From DAIMFL01 sp964372215 (lineage in GTDB: Bacteria; Pseudomonadota; Alphaproteobacteria; Dongiales; Dongiaceae), in the NCBI GenBank assembly GCA_964372215.1, contig CAYJQC010000065.1:1-10174 (forward strand): a stretch of 10,174 nucleotides of DNA, given 5' to 3'. Position 1 is the first letter of the stretch. Every line of letters starts with the position of its first letter. Of this stretch, positions 1 through 6,378 are shown piece by piece. Under the pieces are notes generated by a model. It saw nothing but the letters and a program-made list of their open reading frames with translations. It was not told the origin of the DNA and did not search any database. The position numbers were made by a program, and so were the translations under genes.

Positions 1-761
<761 letters not shown>

Positions 762-790
762 GGCCGGCCGCGAATGACGACCGGCCGGCC
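762..790 (+). other. Perfect 9-bp inverted repeat in dnaK-dnaJ gap
   Basis: GGCCGGCCG at 762-770 and CGGCCGGCC at 782-790 are exact reverse complements with an 11-base loop, starting right after the dnaK stop. There is no T-run behind it, so it is not a classic intrinsic terminator; it may protect the dnaK 3' end or reduce dnaJ expression relative to dnaK (inference). The rest of the gap up to 902 is GC-rich; another GGCCGGCCGC lies at 821-830. I see no clear separate dnaJ promoter. Confidence 0.5.
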
Positions 791-902
791 GTGGCGGTCG
801 CGCGTCTGCGCGATGCCTGCGGCCGGCCGCCGTTCTGCCGCGGGGGCGGCCAGGCGGTTGCGGACGGATCGGGAATGCGGGCGGGGGCGCGGCGGTTAGA
901 CG

Positions 903-2042
903 ATGGCGAAGCAGGACTATTACGCCACCCTGGGGATCGAGCGCGGTGCCGATCCCGAGACCCTCAAGAAGGCTTATCGTAAGCTCGCCATGCAGTATCA
1001 CCCGGATCGCAATCCGGGCGATGCCACGGCCGAGCACAAGTTCAAGGAAGTCAGCGAAGCCTACGACATCCTGAAGGACGAGCAGAAGCGCGCCGCCTAT
1101 GACCGCTTCGGCCACGCCGCCTTCGAGAACGGCGGCGCCGGGCCGGGACGCGGCGGCTTCGATTTCACCGGCGCCGGCTTCGCCGACATCTTCGACGAAA
1201 TGTTCGGCGAATTCATGGGCGGCGGGCGGCGCGGGACCCAGTCGCGCGGCCGCGGCGCCGACCTGCGCTACAACCTCGAGATCACCCTGGACGAGGCCTT
1301 CGCCGGCAACCAGGCAGCGGTCAGAGTGCCGAGTTCGGTCGCCTGCGACGCCTGCCAGGGCTCGGGCGGCGAAAAGGGCGCGCAGCCGGTCGCCTGCCCG
1401 ACCTGCGACGGCCATGGCCGGGTGCGCGCCACCCAGGGCTTCTTCACCATCGAACGCACCTGCCAAGCCTGCAACGGCGCCGGCAAGGTGATCGAGAAGC
1501 CGTGCAAGGTGTGCCAGGGCGCCGGACGCGTGCGCAAGGAGCGCACGCTCAACGTCAACATCCCGCCGGGGGTCGAGGAAGGCACGCGCATCCGCCTGGC
1601 CGGCGAGGGCGAGGCCGGGATGCGCGGCGCGCCGGCCGGCGATCTCTACATCTTCCTGTCGATCGCGCCGCACCGGGTGTTCCGCCGCGACGGCGCCGAC
1701 ATCCATTGCCGGGTGCCGATCCCGATGACGACAGCGGCGCTCGGCGGCGGCATCGAGGTGCCGACCATCGAGGGCGCGCGCGCCAAGGTCAACGTCGCCG
1801 CCGGCACCCAGACCGGCCAGCAGTTCCGCCTCAAGGGCAAGGGCATGAGCGTGCTGCGCTCGGCCGCGCGCGGCGACATGTATGTCGAGATCATGGTCGA
1901 GACGCCGGTCGCGCTGACCAAGAAGCAGCAGGAGATCCTGCGCGAGTTCGAGAAATCCGGCGGCGGCAAGAAAAACCACAGCCCGGAATCCGACGGCTTC
2001 TTCGCCAAGGTCAAGGAGCTCTGGGACGACCTCAAGGAATAG
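903..2042 (+). CDS. dnaJ: Chaperone protein DnaJ (Hsp40)
   Basis: Co-chaperone that delivers unfolded clients to DnaK and stimulates its ATPase; cytosolic. 379 residues, normal for type I DnaJ. J domain at 1-70 with the HPD motif at 33-35; Gly/Phe-rich segment about 76-115; zinc-binding domain with four CxxCxGxG repeats, the Cys pairs at 148/151, 165/168, 187/190 and 201/204; then the two C-terminal client-binding beta domains and dimerisation end, finishing in an acidic FFAKVKELWDDLKE. The ATG at 903 gives the standard MAKQDYYATLG start; no strong Shine-Dalgarno precedes it, only a G-rich run about 15 bases upstream. It follows dnaK on the same strand, which fits one heat-shock transcript, although no sigma32 promoter is visible in the window. 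All key residues are present. Confidence 0.97.
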   Translation: MAKQDYYATLGIERGADPETLKKAYRKLAMQYHPDRNPGDATAEHKFKEVSEAYDILKDEQKRAAYDRFGHAAFENGGAGPGRGGFDFTGAGFADIFDEMFGEFMGGGRRGTQSRGRGADLRYNLEITLDEAFAGNQAAVRVPSSVACDACQGSGGEKGAQPVACPTCDGHGRVRATQGFFTIERTCQACNGAGKVIEKPCKVCQGAGRVRKERTLNVNIPPGVEEGTRIRLAGEGEAGMRGAPAGDLYIFLSIAPHRVFRRDGADIHCRVPIPMTTAALGGGIEVPTIEGARAKVNVAAGTQTGQQFRLKGKGMSVLRSAARGDMYVEIMVETPVALTKKQQEILREFEKSGGGKKNHSPESDGFFAKVKELWDDLKE

Positions 2043-2060
2043 CCTAGACTCCGCCCCTGG

Positions 2061-2144
2061 AGGCGCGTCGGCCCTCGTGCTTCGACAAGCTCAGCATGAG
2101 GGCCTCACCCTGAGCCTGTCGAAGGGCGAGGCCCGAATGCGCCT
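2061..2144. repeat. Long imperfect palindromic intergenic repeat (REP/BIME-like)
   Basis: Bases 2073-2101 and 2103-2131 form arms of 29 bases matching at 24 positions with a single base between them. Pairing continues outward to 2068/2136 with one more mismatch, and then AGGCGC (2061-2066) pairs with GCGCCT (2139-2144) across a small bulge. The core words CTTCGACAAGCTCAG and CTGAGCCTGTCGAAGG resemble a palindromic repeat often seen between genes in proteobacterial genomes (general familiarity, not checked by search). It lies between dnaJ and dapB and could end or stabilise the dnaJ transcript. No T-run follows. Confidence 0.7.
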
Positions 2145-2191
2145 TTCGTGACGGCGCTTTCCGTCGTGGCGGCGGAGCAGGGGGACTCGAC

Positions 2192-2998
2192 ATGACCGAC
2201 TACCGCATCGGCGTGGTGGGCTGCGCCGGCCGCATGGGCCGGATGCTGGTGGCCACCATCGCGGGCACGCCGGGCTGCGCGGTGGCCGGCGGCAGCGAGC
2301 GGCCGGGCAACCCGGCGGTCGGCCGCGACCTCGGCGTGGTGGCCGGGCTCGAGCCCCTGAAGCTGCCGGTGCTGGACGACGCCGGCGATCTCTTTGCCGC
2401 TTCCGACGCGGTGCTCGACTTCACCGCGCCGGCGGTCTCGGTCGCCCATGCCGCCCTCGCGGCGCAGCACCGCAAGGTCCACGTGATCGGCACCACCGGC
2501 CTCGAATCCGACCAGATCGCCCAGCTCGAGCGCGCCGGCCGCGCGACCGCCATCGTGTTTGCGCCCAACATGAGCCTGGGCGTCAACCTGCTGCTGGCCG
2601 CGGTCGAGCAGGTGGCGCGCAGCCTCGAATCCGACTGGGACATCGAGATCGTCGAGATGCATCACCGCCACAAGGTCGACGCGCCCTCGGGCACCGCGCT
2701 GGCGCTCGGCCGCGCCGCCGCGGCCGGGCGCGGCGTGAAGCTCGACGAGGTCGCCGTTCGCGTGCGCGACGGCATCGTCGGGGCGCGGGCCCGCGGCGAG
2801 ATCGGCTTCGCCACGCTGCGCGGCGGCGACGTGGTCGGCGACCACACCGTCATCTTCGCCGGCGAGGGCGAGCGGGTCGAGCTCAGCCACAAGGCCGGCA
2901 ACCGCACCATCTTCGCCCGCGGCGCGATCCGCGCCGCGCAGTGGGCGCGGGGGCGCAAGCCCGGGCTCTACGGCATGAAGGACGTGCTGGGGCTGTAG
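2192..2998 (+). CDS. dapB: 4-hydroxy-tetrahydrodipicolinate reductase (DapB)
   Basis: NAD(P)H-dependent reductase of the diaminopimelate/lysine pathway, supplying meso-diaminopimelate for peptidoglycan and lysine; cytosolic. 268 residues, the usual length. N-terminal Rossmann domain with GxxGxxG at 10-16 (GCAGRMG), DFT at 76-78, GTTG at 100-103 and APNMS at 124-128. The substrate-binding/catalytic stretch EMHHRHKVDAPSGTA at 155-169 contains the His (157) and Lys (161) equivalent to E. coli H159 and K163. The ATG is preceded by AGGGGGA at 2179-2185 with 6 bases between. It lies downstream of dnaJ with a palindromic repeat between, so it may be transcribed separately. A small hairpin (GACGG 2150-2154 / CCGTC 2161-2165) sits just before the ribosome binding site. 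Confidence 0.96.
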   Translation: MTDYRIGVVGCAGRMGRMLVATIAGTPGCAVAGGSERPGNPAVGRDLGVVAGLEPLKLPVLDDAGDLFAASDAVLDFTAPAVSVAHAALAAQHRKVHVIGTTGLESDQIAQLERAGRATAIVFAPNMSLGVNLLLAAVEQVARSLESDWDIEIVEMHHRHKVDAPSGTALALGRAAAAGRGVKLDEVAVRVRDGIVGARARGEIGFATLRGGDVVGDHTVIFAGEGERVELSHKAGNRTIFARGAIRAAQWARGRKPGLYGMKDVLGL

Positions 2999-3023
2999 CG
3001 GAAAACAGCGCTTCGGCGTCGCC

Positions 3024-3197
3024 TCAGGAGCTGACCGTCACCGGCAGCCCACGCGCCAGCGAGTTGGCGACGGTCGAGACCTCGCTGGCGCGCCGGACGA
3101 TCGCGTCGGTGTCGGCCGGCTATTGCGTTTCGATGTCGACCCGCATCGCCGCGCGCGTCGCGATCAGCGGGCTGCCCTCCAGCGTCAGGCGCGCATG
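3024..3197 (-). pseudogene. OsmC-like protein, C-terminal remnant with in-frame stop
   Basis: Read on the minus strand from 3197, one frame gives about 25 residues (HARLTLEGSPLIATRAAM... ending VDIETQ), a TAG at 3122-3120, then in the same frame 31 more residues (PADTDAIVRRASEVSTVANS followed by LARGLPVTVSS) and a TGA at 3026-3024. The STVANSLARGLPVTV ending resembles the C-terminal half of OsmC/Ohr-fold peroxide-detoxifying proteins. The N-terminal half is missing: upstream on this strand the DNA codes in another frame for the DUF2269-like protein, and the two frames overlap at 3185-3197. I read this as a decayed gene, truncated at the 5' side and interrupted by an amber codon. The OsmC assignment is by eye and moderately sure; a sequencing error could explain the TAG but not the missing half. 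Confidence 0.55.
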
Positions 3198-3751
3198 GGG
3201 CCCGGGGCAAGGCGCGGCGCGGCCAGAGTCAGCGCCAGGGCGATGGTGATGGCGATGGCGATGCCGACGCCGACATTCGCCCACGAGTCCGGCCGCACCA
3301 CCCCGCAATAGACGATGACCGCGAACAGCGGCAGGTCGAGGAAGTGGGTCAGGCGGCCGACCAGGCTCTGGGACGCGAACTCGGTCGGTGTCGCCGCGTC
3401 CAGGGCGGCCTGCGCCTGCCGCATGGTGCGGCGATAGACCAGGCGGGTGATCGTGTTGCCCTCGACGAACTCGAACACGAACAGGCCCCACATGCCGACC
3501 AGCCACGGCGCCTCGAAGAAGCCCAGGGCCAGCGCATGGATGAGGGCCAGGCCGGAGGCCGCGACCAGGATCGCGCCTGGCACCACCAGCCCGTCATAGA
3601 ACAGCGCGGTGAAGCGCGCCGCCTCGGCGAATGCCCGCGCGTCGCGGGCCCGCCGGCCGCGCCAGTCGGCCAGGAACACGGCGGCGAGCCCGCCGCCCAG
3701 CAGGACGAAGCCGAAGACGTGGCCGAGCCTGGCCATCAGGTAGAGATCCAT
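3185..3751 (-). CDS. DUF2269-like integral membrane protein
   Basis: Predicted inner-membrane protein of unknown function, 188 residues. Five hydrophobic segments are visible at about 8-29, 54-76, 83-99, 136-152 and 160-178, with His11 in the first (ARLGHVFGFVLLGGG), a Pro in the second (LVVPGAIL) and a charged loop after EFVEGNTITRLVYRRTMR. The pattern resembles the DUF2269 family (no function known to me); the family call is from memory. The ATG at 3751-3749 lies only 3 nt past the marR stop. AGGAGG at 3765-3760, inside the end of marR, is a strong Shine-Dalgarno, so translation is probably coupled to marR and expression would follow that repressor. An effector or efflux-related role is only a guess from context. 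The C-terminus looks complete but runs into the OsmC-like remnant. Confidence 0.85.
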   Translation of the reverse strand: MDLYLMARLGHVFGFVLLGGGLAAVFLADWRGRRARDARAFAEAARFTALFYDGLVVPGAILVAASGLALIHALALGFFEAPWLVGMWGLFVFEFVEGNTITRLVYRRTMRQAQAALDAATPTEFASQSLVGRLTHFLDLPLFAVIVYCGVVRPDSWANVGVGIAIAITIALALTLAAPRLAPGPMRA

Positions 3752-3754
3752 GCC

Positions 3755-4216
3755 TCAGTCCTCCTGCGCCGTACGGTCGAGCGCGTCGCCGAGCCGGCGC
3801 AGCACCTCATGCGCGGCCTTGATCTCGGCCGCCGCCAGGCCGCGCGTGGTCCGGTTGGCCCAGGCGATCTGGCGCCGGTTCAGCCTGTCGAGCCGGCGGC
3901 GGCCGTCCGGTGTCAGCGCCACCAGCTTGGCGCGGCGATGCTCGGGATTGTCGTGGAACGCGACCACGCCCTCGGCGGCGAGCGCGTCGGCCAGGCGCTG
4001 CACGCTCTGGCGCGCCAGCCCCATGCGCCGCGCGATCCGCGCCACGCTCGAGGCCTCGGCCTCGAGCGCGCCCATCACCTGCCAGCGCGCGCTGCTGAGG
4101 CCGAGATCGGCGGTCAGCGCGTCGCCGGCGGCCAGCAGCCGGCCGTTGACCCGGAAGACCTCGAGCAGGAGCCCGGTGAAGGCGGTGCCGGCGGGGCTGT
4201 GGCGTTGCCTGGACAT
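3755..4216 (-). CDS. MarR-family transcriptional regulator
   Basis: Dimeric winged-helix DNA-binding regulator, 153 residues, typical MarR size. The N-terminal dimerisation helix (about 10-35) is followed by SSARWQVMGAL, helix-turn-helix at about 55-82 (SVARIARRMGLARQSVQRLA) and the wing at about 84-104 with the family-typical D-N-x-x-H-R-R-A-K and LTPDGRRRL. There is no cysteine anywhere, so the thiol sensing of OhrR-type MarR proteins is excluded. ATG at 4216-4214 chosen as the only start giving a full N-terminal helix; no Shine-Dalgarno precedes it. A promoter with two palindromic sites lies directly upstream, so autorepression is likely. It overlaps functionally with the next gene, whose ribosome binding site sits in the last codons of marR. 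The ligand cannot be told. Confidence 0.92.
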   Translation of the reverse strand: MSRQRHSPAGTAFTGLLLEVFRVNGRLLAAGDALTADLGLSSARWQVMGALEAEASSVARIARRMGLARQSVQRLADALAAEGVVAFHDNPEHRRAKLVALTPDGRRRLDRLNRRQIAWANRTTRGLAAAEIKAAHEVLRRLGDALDRTAQED

Positions 4217-4219
4217 GAT

Positions 4220-4254
4220 GACAGCATTCTGTCGTCATGACAGTGTACTGTCAA
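4220..4254 (-). promoter_or_regulatory. marR promoter with two palindromic operator sites
   Basis: On the minus strand TTGACA (4254-4249), a 17-base spacer and CAGAAT (4231-4226) make a good sigma70-type promoter. Two palindromes overlap it: TGACAGTGTACTGTCA at 4238-4253 (7-bp arms) covers the -35, and GACAGCATTCTGTC at 4220-4233 (5-bp arms) covers the -10. Their centres are 19 bp apart, close to two helical turns, as expected for two dimers bound on one face. Transcription would begin near 4219, so the marR mRNA would be leaderless or nearly so. Between this site and the DUF2244 stop (4255-4333) there is only a weak 5-bp hairpin (CCGGC 4325-4329 / GCCGG 4337-4341). Confidence 0.75.
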
Positions 4255-4333
4255 TAAGAAGCTGCACATCGGCTGGCTGCTGCGCGAACCGACGACGGAA
4301 CGATGGAGGCGGTCGGCGCGGGAACCGGCGGGC

Positions 4334-4879
4334 TCAGCCGGCAGACGCCGCGCGCGCGAAGTCGAGGGCGCGGCGCAGCGCCTTGGCGAGGTCGAGCCGC
4401 TCCTCCGGGGTCAGGAAGCTGCCGATCACCAGGCTGCGGCCGTGGCTGCTCAGCACCAGCCGGCTCTCGTGCTGCGGCGGGTCGTCCATCGACACCCGCA
4501 GCCAATAGGGCTGGAAGGTCCACTCCTTGAGCGAGCCGTCGACCAGATGCCGCTCGACCGTGAGGACCTCGCTGGTCAGGCGCAGCCGCTCCCACAGCCG
4601 GCCGCTGCGATAGCTCAGGCGGAAGCAGACCCAGATCAGCACCACCTCGAGTCCGCAGAAGCCGAACACCGGCCAGGCGCCGACGGTCAGGAAGGCGATG
4701 CCGATGCCGAAGCCGACCAGCGCCACCAGGCTCATCAGGATCAGGAACCCGGTCGGGCCCAGGCTGCGATGGGGCGTCAGCACCGCGTCGAACAGGCAGG
4801 CGGGAACGGCATCGCCCGGCAATGTGCCGGCGGCCTGCCCGGCGAGGTCGTCGGCCGGCGTGGGCGTGGTCTCGCTCAT
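4334..4879 (-). CDS. DUF2244 domain-containing membrane protein
   Basis: Small predicted inner-membrane protein of unknown function, 181 residues from the chosen start. After a polar N-terminus comes LTPHRSLGPTGF (34-45), two close transmembrane helices at about 44-65 and 69-87 joined by GAWP, then a cytosolic part with SYRSGRLWERLRLT, FQPYWLRV (122-129) and SSHGRSLVIGSFLTPEERL (144-162). This order is the DUF2244 pattern. I chose the ATG at 4879 over the one at 4915: the 12 extra residues are not part of the domain, GGAG lies just before 4879, and a TATACT -10-like box lies between the two starts. It is divergent from nth, an arrangement I recall from other alphaproteobacteria. No function can be assigned. 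Confidence 0.88.
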   Translation of the reverse strand: MSETTPTPADDLAGQAAGTLPGDAVPACLFDAVLTPHRSLGPTGFLILMSLVALVGFGIGIAFLTVGAWPVFGFCGLEVVLIWVCFRLSYRSGRLWERLRLTSEVLTVERHLVDGSLKEWTFQPYWLRVSMDDPPQHESRLVLSSHGRSLVIGSFLTPEERLDLAKALRRALDFARAASAG

Positions 4880-4885
4880 GGCTCC

Positions 4886-4914
4886 AGTATACCGGATGAC
4901 GCCGGTCGCGGCCA
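4886..4914 (-). promoter_or_regulatory. Possible promoter of the DUF2244 gene
   Basis: TATACT at 4891-4886 (minus strand) matches the -10 consensus at five of six positions; a weak -35 candidate TGGCCG lies 17 bases upstream at 4914-4909. The -10 is only 6 bases from the ATG at 4879, so the transcript would start about at the start codon. GGAG between them could alternatively be a ribosome binding site for an mRNA started further upstream. Confidence 0.35.
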
Positions 4915-4957
4915 TGCACGGACCCGTGAAATTGCTCCAACATCGGTCATGGACGGC

Positions 4958-4985
4958 TTGTCATGGTTAACGCGGTGGCTACACT
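4958..4985 (+). promoter_or_regulatory. Predicted sigma70-type promoter of nth
   Basis: TTGTCA at 4958-4963 (five of six consensus bases), 16-base spacer, TACACT at 4980-4985 (four of six). Transcription would start near 4992, leaving about 38 untranslated bases before nth. It lies in the 150-base region shared with the divergent DUF2244 gene. Confidence 0.55.
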
Positions 4986-5029
4986 CGTCACGCTCTGCCC
5001 CACTATGCCGCCAGCCCGGTGATACCCCC

Positions 5030-5797
5030 ATGAAGCCCGCCCAAATCGAGGACGTCTTCCGCCGCCTCGCCGCCGCCAATCCGGACCCGCGTGCCGAGTT
5101 GGAATACATCAACCCCTACACCCTGCTGGTCGCCGTGGTGCTGTCGGCCCAGGCGACCGATGCCGGGGTCAACAAGGCGACGCGCCCGCTGTTCAAGGCG
5201 GTGAGCACGCCGGCGGCGATGCTGCGGCTCGGCGAAGAGGGCCTGCGCGATTACATCCGCACCATCGGCCTGTTCAACACCAAGGCGAAGAACGTCATCA
5301 AGCTGTCGCAGATCCTGGTCGACCGGCATGGCGGCGAGGTGCCGGCCGACGCCGCCATGCTCGAGTCCCTGCCGGGGGTTGGCGCCAAGACCGCCAAGGT
5401 GGTGCTGAACGTCGCCTTCGGGGTGCCGGTCATCGCCGTCGACACCCATATCTTCCGGCTCTCGAACCGCCTCGGCATGGTGAAGACGAAGACGCCGAAC
5501 GAGACCATGAAGCGCCTCGAGGCGATCGTGCCGGAACAGTACCGCCTCAACGCCCATCACTGGCTGATCCTGCACGGGCGCTATATCTGCGTCGCGCGCA
5601 AGCCCAGATGCCCCGACTGCATCCTGCGCGACCTCTGCGAATTCAAGGACAAGACCACGGAGGCGGGGGAGCCGATTAGATTGAAGGCGCCGGTGAAGAC
5701 GAAGTCGAAAGCGAAGACAGCCGCGAAGCCGAAGGCCAAGCCGGTGGCGAAAGCGAAGCGCCCGAGGGCGACATCGCGCAGACGCGCGGCAATGTGA
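5030..5797 (+). CDS. nth: Endonuclease III (DNA glycosylase/AP lyase) with basic C-terminal tail
   Basis: Base-excision repair enzyme that removes oxidised pyrimidines and nicks the abasic site. With the ATG at 5030 the residue numbers match E. coli Nth: helix-hairpin-helix LPGVGAKTAKVV at 114-125 with catalytic Lys120, Asp138 in AVDTHIFR, and the 4Fe-4S ligands Cys187, 194, 197 and 203 (C-x6-C-x2-C-x5-C). This supports the start, although no good Shine-Dalgarno is present and the frame stays open far upstream; the upstream part is antisense to the DUF2244 gene. The protein has 255 residues against 211 in E. coli: the extra ~44 are a tail rich in Lys, Ala, Pro and Arg with repeated K-A-K and K-P-K-A steps (about 219-255), resembling histone-H1-like DNA-binding tails. 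A cupin gene follows 8 nt later. Confidence 0.95.
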   Translation: MKPAQIEDVFRRLAAANPDPRAELEYINPYTLLVAVVLSAQATDAGVNKATRPLFKAVSTPAAMLRLGEEGLRDYIRTIGLFNTKAKNVIKLSQILVDRHGGEVPADAAMLESLPGVGAKTAKVVLNVAFGVPVIAVDTHIFRLSNRLGMVKTKTPNETMKRLEAIVPEQYRLNAHHWLILHGRYICVARKPRCPDCILRDLCEFKDKTTEAGEPIRLKAPVKTKSKAKTAAKPKAKPVAKAKRPRATSRRRAAM

Positions 5798-5805
5798 GGC
5801 GATCG

Positions 5806-6198
5806 ATGCCTGCGCGCCCGGCCTTCCATCCCGCTGAGATTTATCTCGACCTGCTCGACGGCGGCGCCGCGGAGGTCATTCCCGTGACGCCGGAGTTCTG
5901 GCCGGACCTCATGTCCGGGGCGCGCGACATCAAGGGCCGGCTGACCGCGGCCTTTCACCTGACGCGGGATGTCGACCATTGGGATATGCACCCGGCCGGC
6001 GACGAATTGCTGGTGCGCCTGTCGGGCGCGTTCGACGTGCTGATCGACGAAGGCGCGACGACGCGGCGCGTAACGCTCGATGCCGCGACCCCGTGCTGCC
6101 TGGTGCCGAAGGGCGCGTGGCATACCGTCAAGCTGCGCGAGGCCGGCGACCTCCTGTTCGTGACGCCCGGCGCCGGGACCGAGCACCGGCCGGCATGA
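5806..6198 (+). CDS. Cupin-domain protein
   Basis: Small single-domain beta-barrel protein, 130 residues, probably cytosolic and metal-binding; substrate unknown. Cupin motif 1 appears as HWDMHPAGDELLVRLSG (58-74) with likely ligands His62 and Glu67, and motif 2 as CLVPKGAWHTVK (98-109) with PxGxxH and His106. The ATG at 5806 is chosen because GAGG at 5796-5799 sits 6 bases before it; a GTG at 5794 overlapping the nth stop would add four residues. Lying 8 nt after nth on the same strand it is very likely co-transcribed, but nothing in the sequence ties it to DNA repair. Downstream is a pair of palindromic repeats facing a convergent gene. Confidence 0.85.
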   Translation: MPARPAFHPAEIYLDLLDGGAAEVIPVTPEFWPDLMSGARDIKGRLTAAFHLTRDVDHWDMHPAGDELLVRLSGAFDVLIDEGATTRRVTLDAATPCCLVPKGAWHTVKLREAGDLLFVTPGAGTEHRPA

Positions 6199-6227
6199 GC
6201 CGGCGGCGCATCGATCGCACAATTGTC

Positions 6228-6274
6228 CCGATGTCATCGCCGGGCGAAGACCCGGCGATCCATGGCGACATCGG
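6228..6274. repeat. REP-like palindromic unit 1
   Basis: Inner stem ATCGCCGGG (6236-6244) / CCCGGCGAT (6251-6259), perfect over 9 bp with a 6-base loop. An outer stem CCGATGTC (6228-6235) / GACATCGG (6267-6274), perfect over 8 bp, continues directly on the left and after a 7-base bulge on the right. The pattern GTCAT-GCCGGG-loop-CCCGG-ATCCATGG resembles a palindromic intergenic repeat common in alphaproteobacteria (from memory, not searched). It lies between the convergent cupin and lipoprotein genes and could end either transcript. Confidence 0.7.
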
Positions 6275-6285
6275 CGCGAGCGGAT

Positions 6286-6316
6286 CGATGGGTGCGCGGG
6301 TCGAGCCGGCGCATGA
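6286..6316. repeat. REP-like palindromic unit 2, inverted relative to unit 1
   Basis: TGCGC (6293-6297) pairs with GCGCA (6309-6313), and after one mismatch GG (6299-6300) pairs with CC (6306-6307) around TCGAG. The flank GCATGACA is the complement-side counterpart of the TGTCATCGC that begins unit 1, so the two units form a degenerate inverted pair about 12 bases apart. The rest of the cupin-lipoprotein gap (6199-6378) holds nothing else I can identify. Confidence 0.55.
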
Positions 6317-6378
6317 CACCTGAGCCAATCGAGAAAATCGAAACGACGGTCGGGAGTCGCGGAAGCGCCGTCGCGTCG

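Noticed and set aside
2105..2890. 261-codon open frame on the minus strand
   Set aside because: Antisense to dapB; its end (RPSTGSG) is just the translation of the palindromic repeat.
3024..4216. An OhrR-Ohr organic peroxide system (MarR plus OsmC)
   Set aside because: The MarR protein has no cysteine, the OsmC-like part is a broken remnant, and an unrelated membrane gene lies between.
3344..4240. 298-codon open frame on the plus strand
   Set aside because: Antisense to marR and the DUF2269-like gene; its translation is low-complexity Gln/Arg/Ala/Gly-rich with no domain.
4442..5029. In-frame upstream extension of nth
   Set aside because: The frame is open, but this part is antisense to the DUF2244 gene and crosses the nth promoter; Nth numbering matches E. 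coli only from the ATG at 5030.
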